A DNA stretch of 64,000 bases from Dyella_A sp049445995. GTDB lineage: Bacteria > Pseudomonadota > Gammaproteobacteria > Xanthomonadales > Rhodanobacteraceae. The position numbers and the translations under genes are program-made. Position 1 is the stretch's first letter, and the number at the start of each line of letters is the position of its first letter. This document shows positions 8,331 to 16,726 of this stretch, one piece after another. Where the stretch lies: positions 1-64,000 of the forward strand of contig NZ_JBMSDZ010000010.1 of NCBI RefSeq assembly GCF_049445995.1. The letters run 5' to 3'. The notes below the pieces were generated by a model. The model was not told where the DNA came from, made no database searches, and was given only the letters and a program-made list of their open reading frames with translations.

Positions 8331-10195
8331 GCGCCGCCATCGAACGACTGGAGCACCTGTGGGAGACGCCGCCGACGCTGTTGGGCCGGCTTTCGACGGT
8401 GGATCATAAGACCGTGGGTATCCGCTACATCGTCACCGCATTCGCCTTCCTGATGGTCGGGGGCGTCGAGGCACTGGTGATGCGGGTGCAGCTTGGCGGC
8501 CCAGACATGCATGTGCTGTCGCCGGAGGCCTACAACCAGCTGTTCACCATGCACGGCGTCACCATGATCTTCTGGTACGCCGCGCCGATCCTGTCCGGGT
8601 TCGGCAACTACCTTGTTCCGCTGATGATCGGCGCGCGCGACATGGCATTGCCGCGCGCCAACGCCTTCAGCTACTGGACGTTCCTGTTGTCGGGCCTGCT
8701 GCTGTACGCCGGCATGGCCATTGGTCAGGCGCCGCACGATGGCTGGTTTGCCTATGCGCCCTACAGTGACCGGCCTTACTCGCCGGCGCTCGGGCTGGAC
8801 TTTTACGCGCTGTCGCTGATTTTCCTCACCATTTCCACCACGGTTGGCGCGGTGAATTTCCTGGTAACGATCTTCAGCCTGCGCGCGCCGGGCATGTTGA
8901 TCAGCCGGATGCCGCTGTTCCTGTACAGCACAGGCACCATCTCCATGCTGATCGTGCTGGCGCTGCCTGCGCTCACCGCCGGGTGCGTCTTCCTGGAGCT
9001 GCAGCGCAACTGGGGCTTCCATTTTTTCGATGCCGCCAACGGGGGCACGCCGCTCCTGTGGCAGCACCTGTTCTGGTTCTTCGGCCACCCTTGGGTGTAC
9101 GTGATCTTCCTGCCGGCCACCGGCATGGTGTCGATGATTCTTCCGGTGATGGCGCGGCGGCCGATCTGCGGCTACGTGTACGTGGCGCTCTCCACCGTGT
9201 TGACTGGCGTCATCGGCATGGGGGTGTGGGTGCACCACATGTTCGCCACCGGCATGAATCAGATGGCGATGAGCTTCTTCGCTGCCGCCAGCATGACCAT
9301 TTCCGTATTCAGCACAGTGCAAGTGTTCGCCTGGATCGGGACGCTGTGGCATGGACGGATGGTGGTGACTACTGCGACGCGCTTCGTCATAGGCTTCATC
9401 GCGCTATTCATCATTGGCGGCCTCAACGGCGTGATCACCGGCTTCATTCCGTTCGACTGGCAGCTCACTGATACGTATTTCGTGGTGGCGCATATCCACT
9501 ATGTGCTGATCGGGGCCAACCTGTTTCCGGTGATGGCAGCGTTGTACTACTGGTTCCCGAAGATGAGCGGGCGGCTGATGAATGAGCGCGCCGGGGCCTG
9601 GAGCTTTTGGGTAATGTTCATCGGCTTCAACGTGTCGTTCCTGCCGATGCACTTGGCCGGTATTGCCGGCATGCCGCGCCGCATCTACACCTATGATGCG
9701 GGGCTAGGGTGGGATGCAATCAATGCCACCGTCAGCGTCGGCGCCTTCGTGTTTGCCGTGGGCCTGCTGGTTTCGCTGGTGAATGTCTGGATCAGCCTGC
9801 GCCAGGGCAAACCCGCCGGTGCCAATCCGTGGCAGTCGGACAGCCTGGAGTGGTCGATGCCGTCACCGCCGCCGGTCTATGCGTTCGAGCGCATCCCCAC
9901 CGTGGCCACACGCCATCCGTTGTGGGACGACCACGACGAGTATGCCGACCCGCGCGATGAGCGCCGGCTGGACCACGGGCGCTACACGCTCGCAACCAGC
10001 GCAGCCGACGCGGTGCCGGTGGCTGTCGCCAAGATGCCGGAAGACACCCTGATGCCGCTGCTGCTGGCGCTGCTGATGACCGCCTTGTTCAGCACGCTGT
10101 TGATGAAGGCGCTGGTGTGGGCGCTGGTGGTGGCGGTGGTGGGTGCGCTGGCGATGGCCGCCTGGCTCTGGCCGGAAAAGGAGAAGACCGCATGA
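8327..10195 (+). CDS. Heme-copper oxidase subunit I (cytochrome c oxidase, divergent A-type)
   Basis: This 622-residue inner-membrane protein is the catalytic subunit that reduces oxygen. The low-spin heme ligand is in MHGVTMIFWYAAP. CuB ligands are His254 (GHPWVY) with cross-link Tyr258 and the pair His303-His304 (VWVHHMF). The heme ligands of TM10 are in VVAHIHYVL. ARDMALPRAN keeps the D-channel entry Asp. Two proton-channel residues differ from classical enzymes: HPEVY reads HPWVY (Trp256), and the K-channel Lys of the usual PTGxKxF reads FSTVQVF (Gln332). The C-terminal ~80 residues add an extra hydrophobic hairpin. ATG 8327 matches the family start (ERLEHLWETPPTLLGRLSTVDHKTVGIRY). The gene opens an operon with subunits III and II, cytochromes and a PQQ dehydrogenase. 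It resembles CoxN-type alternative oxidases, an inference from motifs. Confidence 0.92.
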   Translation: MSAAIERLEHLWETPPTLLGRLSTVDHKTVGIRYIVTAFAFLMVGGVEALVMRVQLGGPDMHVLSPEAYNQLFTMHGVTMIFWYAAPILSGFGNYLVPLMIGARDMALPRANAFSYWTFLLSGLLLYAGMAIGQAPHDGWFAYAPYSDRPYSPALGLDFYALSLIFLTISTTVGAVNFLVTIFSLRAPGMLISRMPLFLYSTGTISMLIVLALPALTAGCVFLELQRNWGFHFFDAANGGTPLLWQHLFWFFGHPWVYVIFLPATGMVSMILPVMARRPICGYVYVALSTVLTGVIGMGVWVHHMFATGMNQMAMSFFAAASMTISVFSTVQVFAWIGTLWHGRMVVTTATRFVIGFIALFIIGGLNGVITGFIPFDWQLTDTYFVVAHIHYVLIGANLFPVMAALYYWFPKMSGRLMNERAGAWSFWVMFIGFNVSFLPMHLAGIAGMPRRIYTYDAGLGWDAINATVSVGAFVFAVGLLVSLVNVWISLRQGKPAGANPWQSDSLEWSMPSPPPVYAFERIPTVATRHPLWDDHDEYADPRDERRLDHGRYTLATSAADAVPVAVAKMPEDTLMPLLLALLMTALFSTLLMKALVWALVVAVVGALAMAAWLWPEKEKTA

Positions 10196-10842
10196 GCGAG
10201 CTGACCGTGGACAGGGCCGGCGTGGTCGTGGGCGGGGAGCCGGCAGCGGTGCCTTATCGGCCTGTGGCGGAGCTGGGCTGGGACGATCGTCGGGGCACGC
10301 GCGCCATGAGCTTCTTCATCGCCACCGAGGCGATGCTGTTCGTGGCTCTGTTCTTTTCGTATTTCTACCTTGGCGCTGGTCAGCCGCGCTGGCCGATCGA
10401 CGAGCCGCCGGAACTCAAGCTGGCGCTGATCATGCTGGGCGTGTTGTTGAGCAGCAGCGTGGTGCTGTGGGTGGGCGAGCAACTCGGCAAGCGCGGCCAC
10501 GCCGCTGCTTCGCGCGTGCTGGTGGCGGTCACCATCGCCCTGGGTGGCCTGTTCCTGTTTCTGCAGACGCTCGAGTACCGTCACCACCTGCGCAAGCTGA
10601 TGCCGCAGCGCGATGCCTATGCATCGATCTTCTACACGATCACCTCGGTGCACGCGCTGCACGTGATGACCGGCCTGGGCATGCTGCTCTACGTACTGGC
10701 GCTGCCGGCACCAGAGCACACGGACCGGCCGCCGTACCGATCGCTGCATAACGCCGGTATGTATTGGCATTTCGTCGACGCCGTATGGGTGGTGATCATC
10801 GCGCTGCTTTACGTCATGCCGAACCTCGGGGCCAGGCCATGA
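10192..10842 (+). CDS. Cytochrome c oxidase subunit III
   Basis: A 216-residue protein with about five membrane helices, the short form of subunit III. It begins with a soluble stretch, followed by FIATEAMLFVALFFSYFYL, which holds the conserved Glu of the family. HALHVMTGLGMLLYV and HNAGMYWHFVDAVWVVIIALLYVMP are the typical later helices, the latter carrying the family signature YWHFVDxVW. ATG 10192 overlaps the stop of subunit I as ATGA, so translation is coupled. Subunit III stabilises the catalytic core and lipid environment. Confidence 0.9.
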   Translation: MSELTVDRAGVVVGGEPAAVPYRPVAELGWDDRRGTRAMSFFIATEAMLFVALFFSYFYLGAGQPRWPIDEPPELKLALIMLGVLLSSSVVLWVGEQLGKRGHAAASRVLVAVTIALGGLFLFLQTLEYRHHLRKLMPQRDAYASIFYTITSVHALHVMTGLGMLLYVLALPAPEHTDRPPYRSLHNAGMYWHFVDAVWVVIIALLYVMPNLGARP

Positions 10843-11228
10843 CCGATCAGCGCGCAAACATGCCATCGCGCGGCTCGCTCTGGTTTGCTGTATTGGCCGC
10901 CCCCGTCGGCTGGGCGCTCCAGGAGGCGTTGGGCTGGTTTCTCGCCAGCGCGCCGTGCGAGCGCTATAGCGCTACACATGCCTGGGTTGGTCGCGTTGGT
11001 GGCTGGCAGCTCACATTGCATGTGTTTGTCATCCTGCTTGGGTTCACCGGCCTTCTGTTCGGTATCCGTGGCTGGCGCCGGACGCGCGACCGGCCCGCGG
11101 CTGAGATCACTGATGTGGATCATTTTCTGGCGGTGGCTGGGACGGTGATCAGCGCCGTGGGACTGGCGGCGCTGGTGTGGGGCACGCTCGGGACCTGGCT
11201 TCTGCCTTCGTGTGAGGTGATGCGATGA
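10839..11228 (+). CDS. Small membrane protein of the oxidase operon
   Basis: A 129-residue protein with three predicted membrane segments: LWFAVLAAPVGWALQEALGW, WQLTLHVFVILLGFTGLLFG and FLAVAGTVISAVGLAALVWG. Both ends of the gene overlap their neighbours by the ATGA pattern (10839-10842 and 11225-11228), which ties it to the oxidase operon. Its position after subunit III is like that of CoxP-type or subunit IV-like proteins in other alternative oxidase clusters. No catalytic residues are apparent. Function is inferred from context only. Confidence 0.75.
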   Translation: MTDQRANMPSRGSLWFAVLAAPVGWALQEALGWFLASAPCERYSATHAWVGRVGGWQLTLHVFVILLGFTGLLFGIRGWRRTRDRPAAEITDVDHFLAVAGTVISAVGLAALVWGTLGTWLLPSCEVMR

Positions 11229-11599
11229 ACCTTGCACACCTGCCGCTGCTGTTGATGACACTGATGCTGGTCGCGTGCGAGGGCGGACGCGACCCCAGCC
11301 AGCCGGGGCTGCGCATGGATGGCAATCCTGCGCATGGCAAGCAACTGATCAGTCAGTACACCTGCGGTGCTTGCCATGTCATTCCCGGCATTCATGGGGC
11401 CGACGGGCTGGTCGGGCCGCCACTGACCATGTTCGGCCGCCGCGCCTACATCGGCGGCGAACTGCCCAACACGCCGGCGAACCTGCAGCGCTGGCTGCTG
11501 GATCCACCTGCGGTAGAGCCGGGAACGGCGATGCCCCGGCTCGGCCTGTCGCGCGCCGAGGCCCGCGACGTCGCCGCCTATCTGTCCACATTGAGGTAA
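11225..11599 (+). CDS. Lipoprotein-type cytochrome c, monoheme
   Basis: A 124-residue class I cytochrome c. The N-terminus MNLAHLPLLLMTLMLVAC ends in a plausible lipobox, so the mature protein would be a lipid-anchored periplasmic protein starting at Cys18. The heme site is CGACH, and the distal Met is in GTAMPRLGL. The C-terminal helix RDVAAYLSTLR is typical. It overlaps the previous gene by four bases and precedes the dehydrogenase gene by two bases beyond its stop. It is a natural electron carrier between the PQQ dehydrogenase and the oxidase CuA/heme c subunit, though this has not been shown. Confidence 0.88.
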   Translation: MNLAHLPLLLMTLMLVACEGGRDPSQPGLRMDGNPAHGKQLISQYTCGACHVIPGIHGADGLVGPPLTMFGRRAYIGGELPNTPANLQRWLLDPPAVEPGTAMPRLGLSRAEARDVAAYLSTLR

Positions 11600-11601
11600 C
11601 C

Positions 11602-13476
11602 ATGACGCTCTCACGCATGCTCATCACGTTTGTCGCTGCCGCCGTCGCGCTGGGAAGCGGGGCAGATCGTGCACAGGACAAGGCGCCGGTCGAGCCGGCG
11701 ACCAAGCAGGGCGAGCTGCCGACGTCCTGGCACACCGGTGGGCTGCTCGAACACGCCGCGCCACCCATGCACCTGGTGGCTCCGCTGCCCCAGGGCGAGT
11801 GGAAGCTGCCTGGCGGCGACCTGGCCAACCTCCGCTACAGCCCGCTGGACCAGATCAACACCAGCAACGTGAAGAACCTCAAGGTGTTCACCACCCTGTC
11901 CACCGGCATTCCACACGGCCACGAAGGCGGCCCACTGGTGGTCGGCGATGCCATGTACGTGGTCACGCCGTTTCCCAACAACCTCATGGCGATCGACCTG
12001 ACCAAACCCGGCGGCGCGTTGCTGTGGATGTACCAGCCGCATCCGGATCCACGCGCCGTGGGCATCGCCTGCTGCGACGTCGTCAACCGCGGGGCCTCCT
12101 ATGCCGACGGCAAGATCATCTACAACACGCTGGACGACCAGACCATCGCCGTCGATGCCAACACCGGCAAGGAGGTCTGGCGCACGAAGGTAGGCAACAT
12201 CGACATCGGTGAGACGGTGACGATGGCACCGTTGGTGGTGAAGGATAAGGTGATCGTCGGCAACTCCGGCGGCGAACTGGGCGTGCGTGGTTGGGTCAAG
12301 GCGCTGTACGTGTCGTCGGGCAAAGTCGCCTGGAGCGCCTTCAACACCGGCTCGGACAAGGACGTGCTGATCGGGGCGGATTTCCATCCGTTCTACCCGC
12401 ACGACCAGGGCAAGGACCTGGGTCTTACCAGCTGGCCCAAGGGCCAATGGAAGCTGGGCGGGGCGACCGCCTGGGGCTGGATTTCCTACGACCCCGAGAC
12501 CAACCTCATCTACTACGGCACCGGTAATCCCGGGGTTTGGAACCCGGACGTGCGCCCCGGCGACAACAAGTGGTCCTCCAGCATCATTGCCCGCGACGCG
12601 GATACGGGCATGGCGAAATGGGCTTGGCAGGTGTCGCCGCATGACGCATGGGACTACGACGAGATCATGGAAAACATCCTCGTCGACATGCCGTGGCAGG
12701 GGCATATGCGCAAGTTGCTGATCCATCCGGGCCGTACCGGCTTCGTGTTTGTGCTCGACCGCACCACCGGCGAGGTGCTGTCGGCGGAGAAATACGAGCC
12801 GACCAACTGGGCGCACGGCTACAACCTCAAGACCGGCCGGCCCGACGAGGACCCCGCCAAGCGCACGCATTTCGGCAAGGTCACCCACGACATCTGCCCA
12901 TCGGCCACTGGGGCCAAGGACTTCATGCCGTCGTCGCTGTCGCCGCGCACGGGCCTGCTCTACATCCCTGCGCACAACACCTGCATGGACTACGAGGGAA
13001 TTGAGGCCAACTACATCGCCGGCACGCCCTACCTCGGCGCCGACGTGCGCATGTACCCCGGGCCGGGCGGTTACCAGGGTGAGCTGGTGGCGTGGGATCC
13101 GGTGCAGGCCAAGCCGGTGTGGAGCATCCGCGAACGCGACCTGCCCCTGTACAGCGGTGTGTTGTCCACCGGTGGCGACGTCGTGTTCTACGGCACCATG
13201 GACGGCTGGTTCAAGGCCGTCGATGCGCGCAGCGGGGCGGACCTGTGGAAGGTGAAGGTGGCCTCCGGCGTGGTGGGCAATCCGATCACTTTCCTCGGGC
13301 CCGAGGGCCATCAGTTCGTCGCCGTCTACGCCGGCGTTGGTGGCTGGATGGGTGCCACGGCGTTTCCAAGCGTGTCCACGGATGACCCGACCGCTGCACT
13401 TGGCACGGTCGGCGCGATGAAAAAAATCAAGCAGTACACGGCGGCCGGGAGCGTGCTCTATGTCTTCGGCTTCTGA
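11602..13476 (+). CDS. PQQ-dependent alcohol (methanol-type) dehydrogenase with lanthanide signature
   Basis: A 624-residue periplasmic quinoprotein with a signal peptide (first about 25 residues) and an eight-bladed propeller. Visible family features are the adjacent cysteines Cys157-Cys158 (GIACCDVVNRG), the Glu in NIDIGETVTMAP, GTGNPGVWNPDVRPGDNKW with the metal-ligand Asn, and the catalytic Asp351 in SPHDAWDYDE. Asp353 two residues on gives the Asp-Tyr-Asp arrangement typical of lanthanide-dependent XoxF-type enzymes; calcium-type MxaF has Ala there. The substrate could be methanol or another short alcohol. There is no fused heme domain; a separate cytochrome precedes it and another follows. 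The ATG at 11602 sits just after a GAGG that overlaps the upstream stop. The 3' end overlaps the next gene by 17 bp. No pqq biosynthesis genes are in the window. Confidence 0.88.
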   Translation: MTLSRMLITFVAAAVALGSGADRAQDKAPVEPATKQGELPTSWHTGGLLEHAAPPMHLVAPLPQGEWKLPGGDLANLRYSPLDQINTSNVKNLKVFTTLSTGIPHGHEGGPLVVGDAMYVVTPFPNNLMAIDLTKPGGALLWMYQPHPDPRAVGIACCDVVNRGASYADGKIIYNTLDDQTIAVDANTGKEVWRTKVGNIDIGETVTMAPLVVKDKVIVGNSGGELGVRGWVKALYVSSGKVAWSAFNTGSDKDVLIGADFHPFYPHDQGKDLGLTSWPKGQWKLGGATAWGWISYDPETNLIYYGTGNPGVWNPDVRPGDNKWSSSIIARDADTGMAKWAWQVSPHDAWDYDEIMENILVDMPWQGHMRKLLIHPGRTGFVFVLDRTTGEVLSAEKYEPTNWAHGYNLKTGRPDEDPAKRTHFGKVTHDICPSATGAKDFMPSSLSPRTGLLYIPAHNTCMDYEGIEANYIAGTPYLGADVRMYPGPGGYQGELVAWDPVQAKPVWSIRERDLPLYSGVLSTGGDVVFYGTMDGWFKAVDARSGADLWKVKVASGVVGNPITFLGPEGHQFVAVYAGVGGWMGATAFPSVSTDDPTAALGTVGAMKKIKQYTAAGSVLYVFGF

Positions 13477-14356
13477 TCGCTTTCGCCGTGCCGCTTCCGC
13501 GTGCCTGCTCGTGCTGGCTGTGCCCGCCATGGCGCAAGACAATCCCGAGGCACTGGAGCGGGCCCTGCATGGACCGGCGGTGCCGATCATCGCGCCCATC
13601 GACCAGCTGCGAGTGTGTGCCGATCCGAACAATCTACCGTTCTCCAACCAGCAACAGCAGGGGTTCGAGAACGCCATCGCGCGCATGGCCGCAAACGACC
13701 TGCATCGTCGCCTGGTCTATTACTGGTGGCCGCAACGGCGCGGCTTCGTGCGCAAGACGCTGAAATCCGGCCACTGCGACGTGGTGATCGGCGTGCCGTC
13801 GCGGATGGACATGCTCAAGACCACCACGCCGTACTACCGGTCCAGCTATGTGTTCCTTACCCGGCACGACCGGCACCTGGACATCCACAGCCTGGACGAT
13901 CCGCGACTGCGCAACCTGCAGATAGGGGTGCACGCTGTCGGCGACGACTACGCTAACGTGCCGCCAGCGATGGCGCTGGCCCAGCGTGGCTTGGTGCAGA
14001 ACCTGCACGGATACAGCATCTACGGCGATTACTCCCGGCCGGATCCGACGCGCGCGTTGATCGATGCGGTGGCGAACCGCAGCGTGGACGTCGCCATTGC
14101 CTGGGGCCCCCTGGCCGGCTACTTCGCGCAACGTGAGCCGGTGGCGCTGGACTTGGTGCCACTGCAGAGCGACGTGGGGTCGGCGCAGGTGATGCGTTTT
14201 GACATGTCGATGGGCGTGCGCCGCGAGGACAAGGCGCTGCTGCAGTCGCTCAACGAGTTTATCCGACGCCGGCAGGCGGCCATCAATGCGGTACTGCGCC
14301 ACGACGGCGTGCCGTTGGTCGCTGGCGACGACCAGGAACAAGGGGGGCCACGATGA
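13460..14356 (+). CDS. XoxJ/MxaJ-like periplasmic solute-binding protein associated with quinoprotein dehydrogenase
   Basis: A 298-residue secreted protein with a signal peptide (cleavage likely after AVPAMA). The domain is of the extracellular solute-binding family 3 type: LRVCADPNNLPFSNQQQQGFENAIA at the start of lobe 1, CDVVIGVPSRMDMLKTTTPYYRSSYVF, and NRSVDVAIAWGPLAGYFA in lobe 2. This is the pattern of the quinoprotein-dehydrogenase-associated binding proteins (MxaJ, XoxJ), which are thought to bind or activate the dehydrogenase rather than serve an ABC transporter. No permease or ATPase gene is nearby, which agrees. It overlaps the dehydrogenase gene by 17 bp and the next cytochrome gene by 4 bp. 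Confidence 0.88.
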   Translation: MSSASDRFRRAASACLLVLAVPAMAQDNPEALERALHGPAVPIIAPIDQLRVCADPNNLPFSNQQQQGFENAIARMAANDLHRRLVYYWWPQRRGFVRKTLKSGHCDVVIGVPSRMDMLKTTTPYYRSSYVFLTRHDRHLDIHSLDDPRLRNLQIGVHAVGDDYANVPPAMALAQRGLVQNLHGYSIYGDYSRPDPTRALIDAVANRSVDVAIAWGPLAGYFAQREPVALDLVPLQSDVGSAQVMRFDMSMGVRREDKALLQSLNEFIRRRQAAINAVLRHDGVPLVAGDDQEQGGPR

Positions 14357-14850
14357 TGCATGCACTCTGGCGCGCGTGCCTTGGCGCCGCGTTCGGCCTG
14401 CTCTGCAGCAGTGTTACTGGCTGCCATAGCGACCAGGACTACGAGCACGCGGCCACCCGCACGCCGCGTGCGGCGACTGGCCCCGTTCCGGGCCCGGGGC
14501 GTGCAGACGACCGCTCCAGTCGTGCCAGGCCCGGGCCCTACAGCGGCGATAGCGTCGGCGTGGAAGAAGGACGGAAGTTGTTCGTGCGCTACAACTGCTC
14601 CGGCTGCCACGGCGGCCATGCCGGCGGCGGCATGGGACCGAGCCTGCGAGACCAGGACTGGATCTACGGCTCCAGCGATGACGACGTGTTCGACTCCATC
14701 GTGCAGGGCAGGGCGCACGGCATGCCCGCATGGGGCTCACGCATTACCGACGACCAGGTCTGGATGCTGGTGGCGTACATCAGGGCGTTGCGCACGCCGC
14801 AGGAGCCGGATGCGCCGGTATCGCATGCGCCTGACGTACCGGAGCGCTAG
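14353..14850 (+). CDS. Cytochrome c, probable XoxG-like electron acceptor
   Basis: A 165-residue protein with a hydrophobic N-terminus ending in SSVTGC, a possible lipobox, followed by a long Pro/Arg/Ala-rich linker (about 30-70). The heme motif CSGCH lies in the single cytochrome domain, which has GGGMGPSLRD and the axial Met in GRAHGMPAWGSRITDDQVWMLVAYI. This layout matches cytochromes that accept electrons from XoxF/MxaF. It starts four bases inside the XoxJ-like gene and ends two bases before the subunit II gene, so it stands between the dehydrogenase module and the oxidase. Confidence 0.86.
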   Translation: MMHALWRACLGAAFGLLCSSVTGCHSDQDYEHAATRTPRAATGPVPGPGRADDRSSRARPGPYSGDSVGVEEGRKLFVRYNCSGCHGGHAGGGMGPSLRDQDWIYGSSDDDVFDSIVQGRAHGMPAWGSRITDDQVWMLVAYIRALRTPQEPDAPVSHAPDVPER

Positions 14851-14852
14851 GC

Positions 14853-15869
14853 ATGGTCCGCGCGATGCTGCGATGCCTCTGCATGCTGTCGACCGTGGTG
14901 TTGCTTGCCGGCTGCCGTGGGCCGCAGAACTTCCTGTTCGCTGAGGGTACTGCCGCCGATCGCTTGGCGCGTCTGGGCTGGATCGCGCTGATTTCCTTCA
15001 GCGTCGTCACTGTGGTGGTGTGGTGCCTGCTGGTCGCCGTGGTGTCGCGCCGGCGCGGGAGCTTCGGCGAGCACGCGCCGGTGGACACCACCTCGGGCAT
15101 CAACTGGATCATTGTCGGTGGATTGATCGTACCGATCACTGTATTGAGTACGCTGTTTTTCTTCAGCCTCGACACGCTGCGCGATTTTCCGATGGGCAAG
15201 CTGATGCATCCGGCGCCGTCGATCCGAGTCACTGCGCGGCAATGGTGGTTCGATGCGGAGTACCTCGATCCATCACTGCCCAACCGTTTCCACGCGCCGA
15301 CCGAGCTGCACATTCCAGCCGGCGCGCCGGTGAACCTGGAGCTGGTCACCGCCGATGTCATCCACTCGTTCTGGGTGCCGAAGCTGCACGGCAAGGTGGA
15401 CATGGTGCCGGGAATGACGAACCGGATCCGCCTCCAGGCAGATCACCCTGGTATCTATGACGGCGAATGCGGCGAGTACTGCGGCATGCAGCACGCCCAC
15501 ATGCGCCTGCGGGTGTTCGCCGATACGCCCGCTGATTATGCGCGTTGGAAATCCCGTCAGCTGGCAGATGCGAGCGAACCGCAGACGCCGGCAGAGCAGC
15601 GTGGCAAGGCCGACTTCATGGCCGCGCCATGCGCGGTGTGCCACACCATTCGAGGCACCGATGCCCATGGCACGGTCGGTCCGGATCTCACCCATGTCGG
15701 CAGCCGCACCCGCATTGCCGGCGGTATGCTGGTGAACAACACCGCCAATCTGCAGGCGTGGATCGTGCACGCCCAGTCATTCAAGCCGGGTACGCAGATG
15801 CCGGACATCAACAGTCTCAGCGGACAGCAGCTGAGCGAGCTGACGCTTTACCTGCAAAGCCTCAAATGA
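14853..15869 (+). CDS. Cytochrome c oxidase subunit II fused to cytochrome c (caa3-type)
   Basis: A 338-residue protein with an N-terminal lipobox (TVVLLAGC), two membrane helices (about 28-52 and 70-95), a cupredoxin CuA domain and a C-terminal cytochrome c domain. The CuA ligands are seen in VIHSFWVPKL (His) and GECGEYCGMQHAHM (two Cys, His, Met, Glu). The heme site is CAVCH, with the Met in GTQMPDINSL. The fusion defines a caa3-type oxidase that can accept electrons directly from small cytochromes. It is the third oxidase subunit, separated from I and III by the dehydrogenase genes, which is an unusual order. ATG 14853 follows the previous stop by two bases. Confidence 0.92.
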   Translation: MVRAMLRCLCMLSTVVLLAGCRGPQNFLFAEGTAADRLARLGWIALISFSVVTVVVWCLLVAVVSRRRGSFGEHAPVDTTSGINWIIVGGLIVPITVLSTLFFFSLDTLRDFPMGKLMHPAPSIRVTARQWWFDAEYLDPSLPNRFHAPTELHIPAGAPVNLELVTADVIHSFWVPKLHGKVDMVPGMTNRIRLQADHPGIYDGECGEYCGMQHAHMRLRVFADTPADYARWKSRQLADASEPQTPAEQRGKADFMAAPCAVCHTIRGTDAHGTVGPDLTHVGSRTRIAGGMLVNNTANLQAWIVHAQSFKPGTQMPDINSLSGQQLSELTLYLQSLK

Positions 15870-15880
15870 CGGAGATCCCC

Positions 15881-16726
15881 ATGCGACGTCCAGCCTCTTT
15901 CCTCTTGCTTCTCACCGCGGCCGCGATGCTCGCAGGCTGCAACGATCACGACACCGACAAGGAGCGCGGCAACACGGTGGCGGCCAACCGTCAGGCCGAA
16001 GCACCGGCCTCCGGCATTGGCACCACACAGGATGGCGCGGCGGACGATGTGCGCAAGCCCGGGCACGACCGCTCGGGAAAGTGTGGCGACCTGCCCACCA
16101 CAGTCCAGCTGCACAACTGGCTCAACAGCACCCCGGCCGAAGGTGAGGTAGGCGGCTTTGCTGGCGGTCGGCACGAATGGGCGGCAGTGGTCGACCGCCA
16201 GGGAAGGCTGTGCGCAGTGGCGTCGGCGGATGCGGATCCCACTATGCCGTGGCCGGGTTCGCTCGGCATCGCCAAGGCCAAGGCCTTCACCGCCAATGCC
16301 TTCAGCAGCGACACGACACCGATGTCGACCGCGCGGCTCTACACGATGGCGCAGCCCGGGCATTCGCTGTTCGGTGCTGGCGCTGGCGATCCACTCAATC
16401 CCAAGTGCCTGCAGGCCCCTGGGGATGCCAGCGCTGATGGCACGGTGTGCGGCGGTGTCATCGTGTTCGGCGGTGGACTGCCGTTGTACCGTGACAAGAC
16501 CAAGGTCGGCGGCCTTGGCGTAAGCGGCGACACGCCGTGCGCCGATCAGGAGATCGCCAAGCGCGTACGTCATGCGGCCAAGCTCGATCCGGTCGGTGGC
16601 GCCACTGTGGACGACATCACCTACAGCAGCGTCGATGGCGCGTCTATCTACACCCATCCGCTGTGCTACCACACTTGGCGCAACGGCCAGAAGATCGGTG
16701 AGGAACCGGTGGCCAGCGGCTACTGA
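15881..16726 (+). CDS. DUF336 (GlcG/HbpS-like) lipoprotein
   Basis: A 281-residue exported lipoprotein: MRRPASFLLLLTAAAMLAGC is a clear signal with lipobox. After a low-complexity linker come the features of the GlcG/HbpS fold: EWAAVVDRQGRLCAVASADA, SLGIAKAKAFTANAFSS, GGVIVFGGGLPLYRD and KVGGLGVSGDTPCADQEIA. Proteins of this family can bind heme or cobalamin-like ligands, and some stand beside PQQ alcohol dehydrogenase genes. Its ligand here is not known. A GGAG eight bases upstream supports ATG 15881; a start at 15866 overlapping the subunit II stop (ATGA) is an alternative that would spoil the signal peptide. It ends the operon next to a long inverted repeat. Confidence 0.85.
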   Translation: MRRPASFLLLLTAAAMLAGCNDHDTDKERGNTVAANRQAEAPASGIGTTQDGAADDVRKPGHDRSGKCGDLPTTVQLHNWLNSTPAEGEVGGFAGGRHEWAAVVDRQGRLCAVASADADPTMPWPGSLGIAKAKAFTANAFSSDTTPMSTARLYTMAQPGHSLFGAGAGDPLNPKCLQAPGDASADGTVCGGVIVFGGGLPLYRDKTKVGGLGVSGDTPCADQEIAKRVRHAAKLDPVGGATVDDITYSSVDGASIYTHPLCYHTWRNGQKIGEEPVASGY

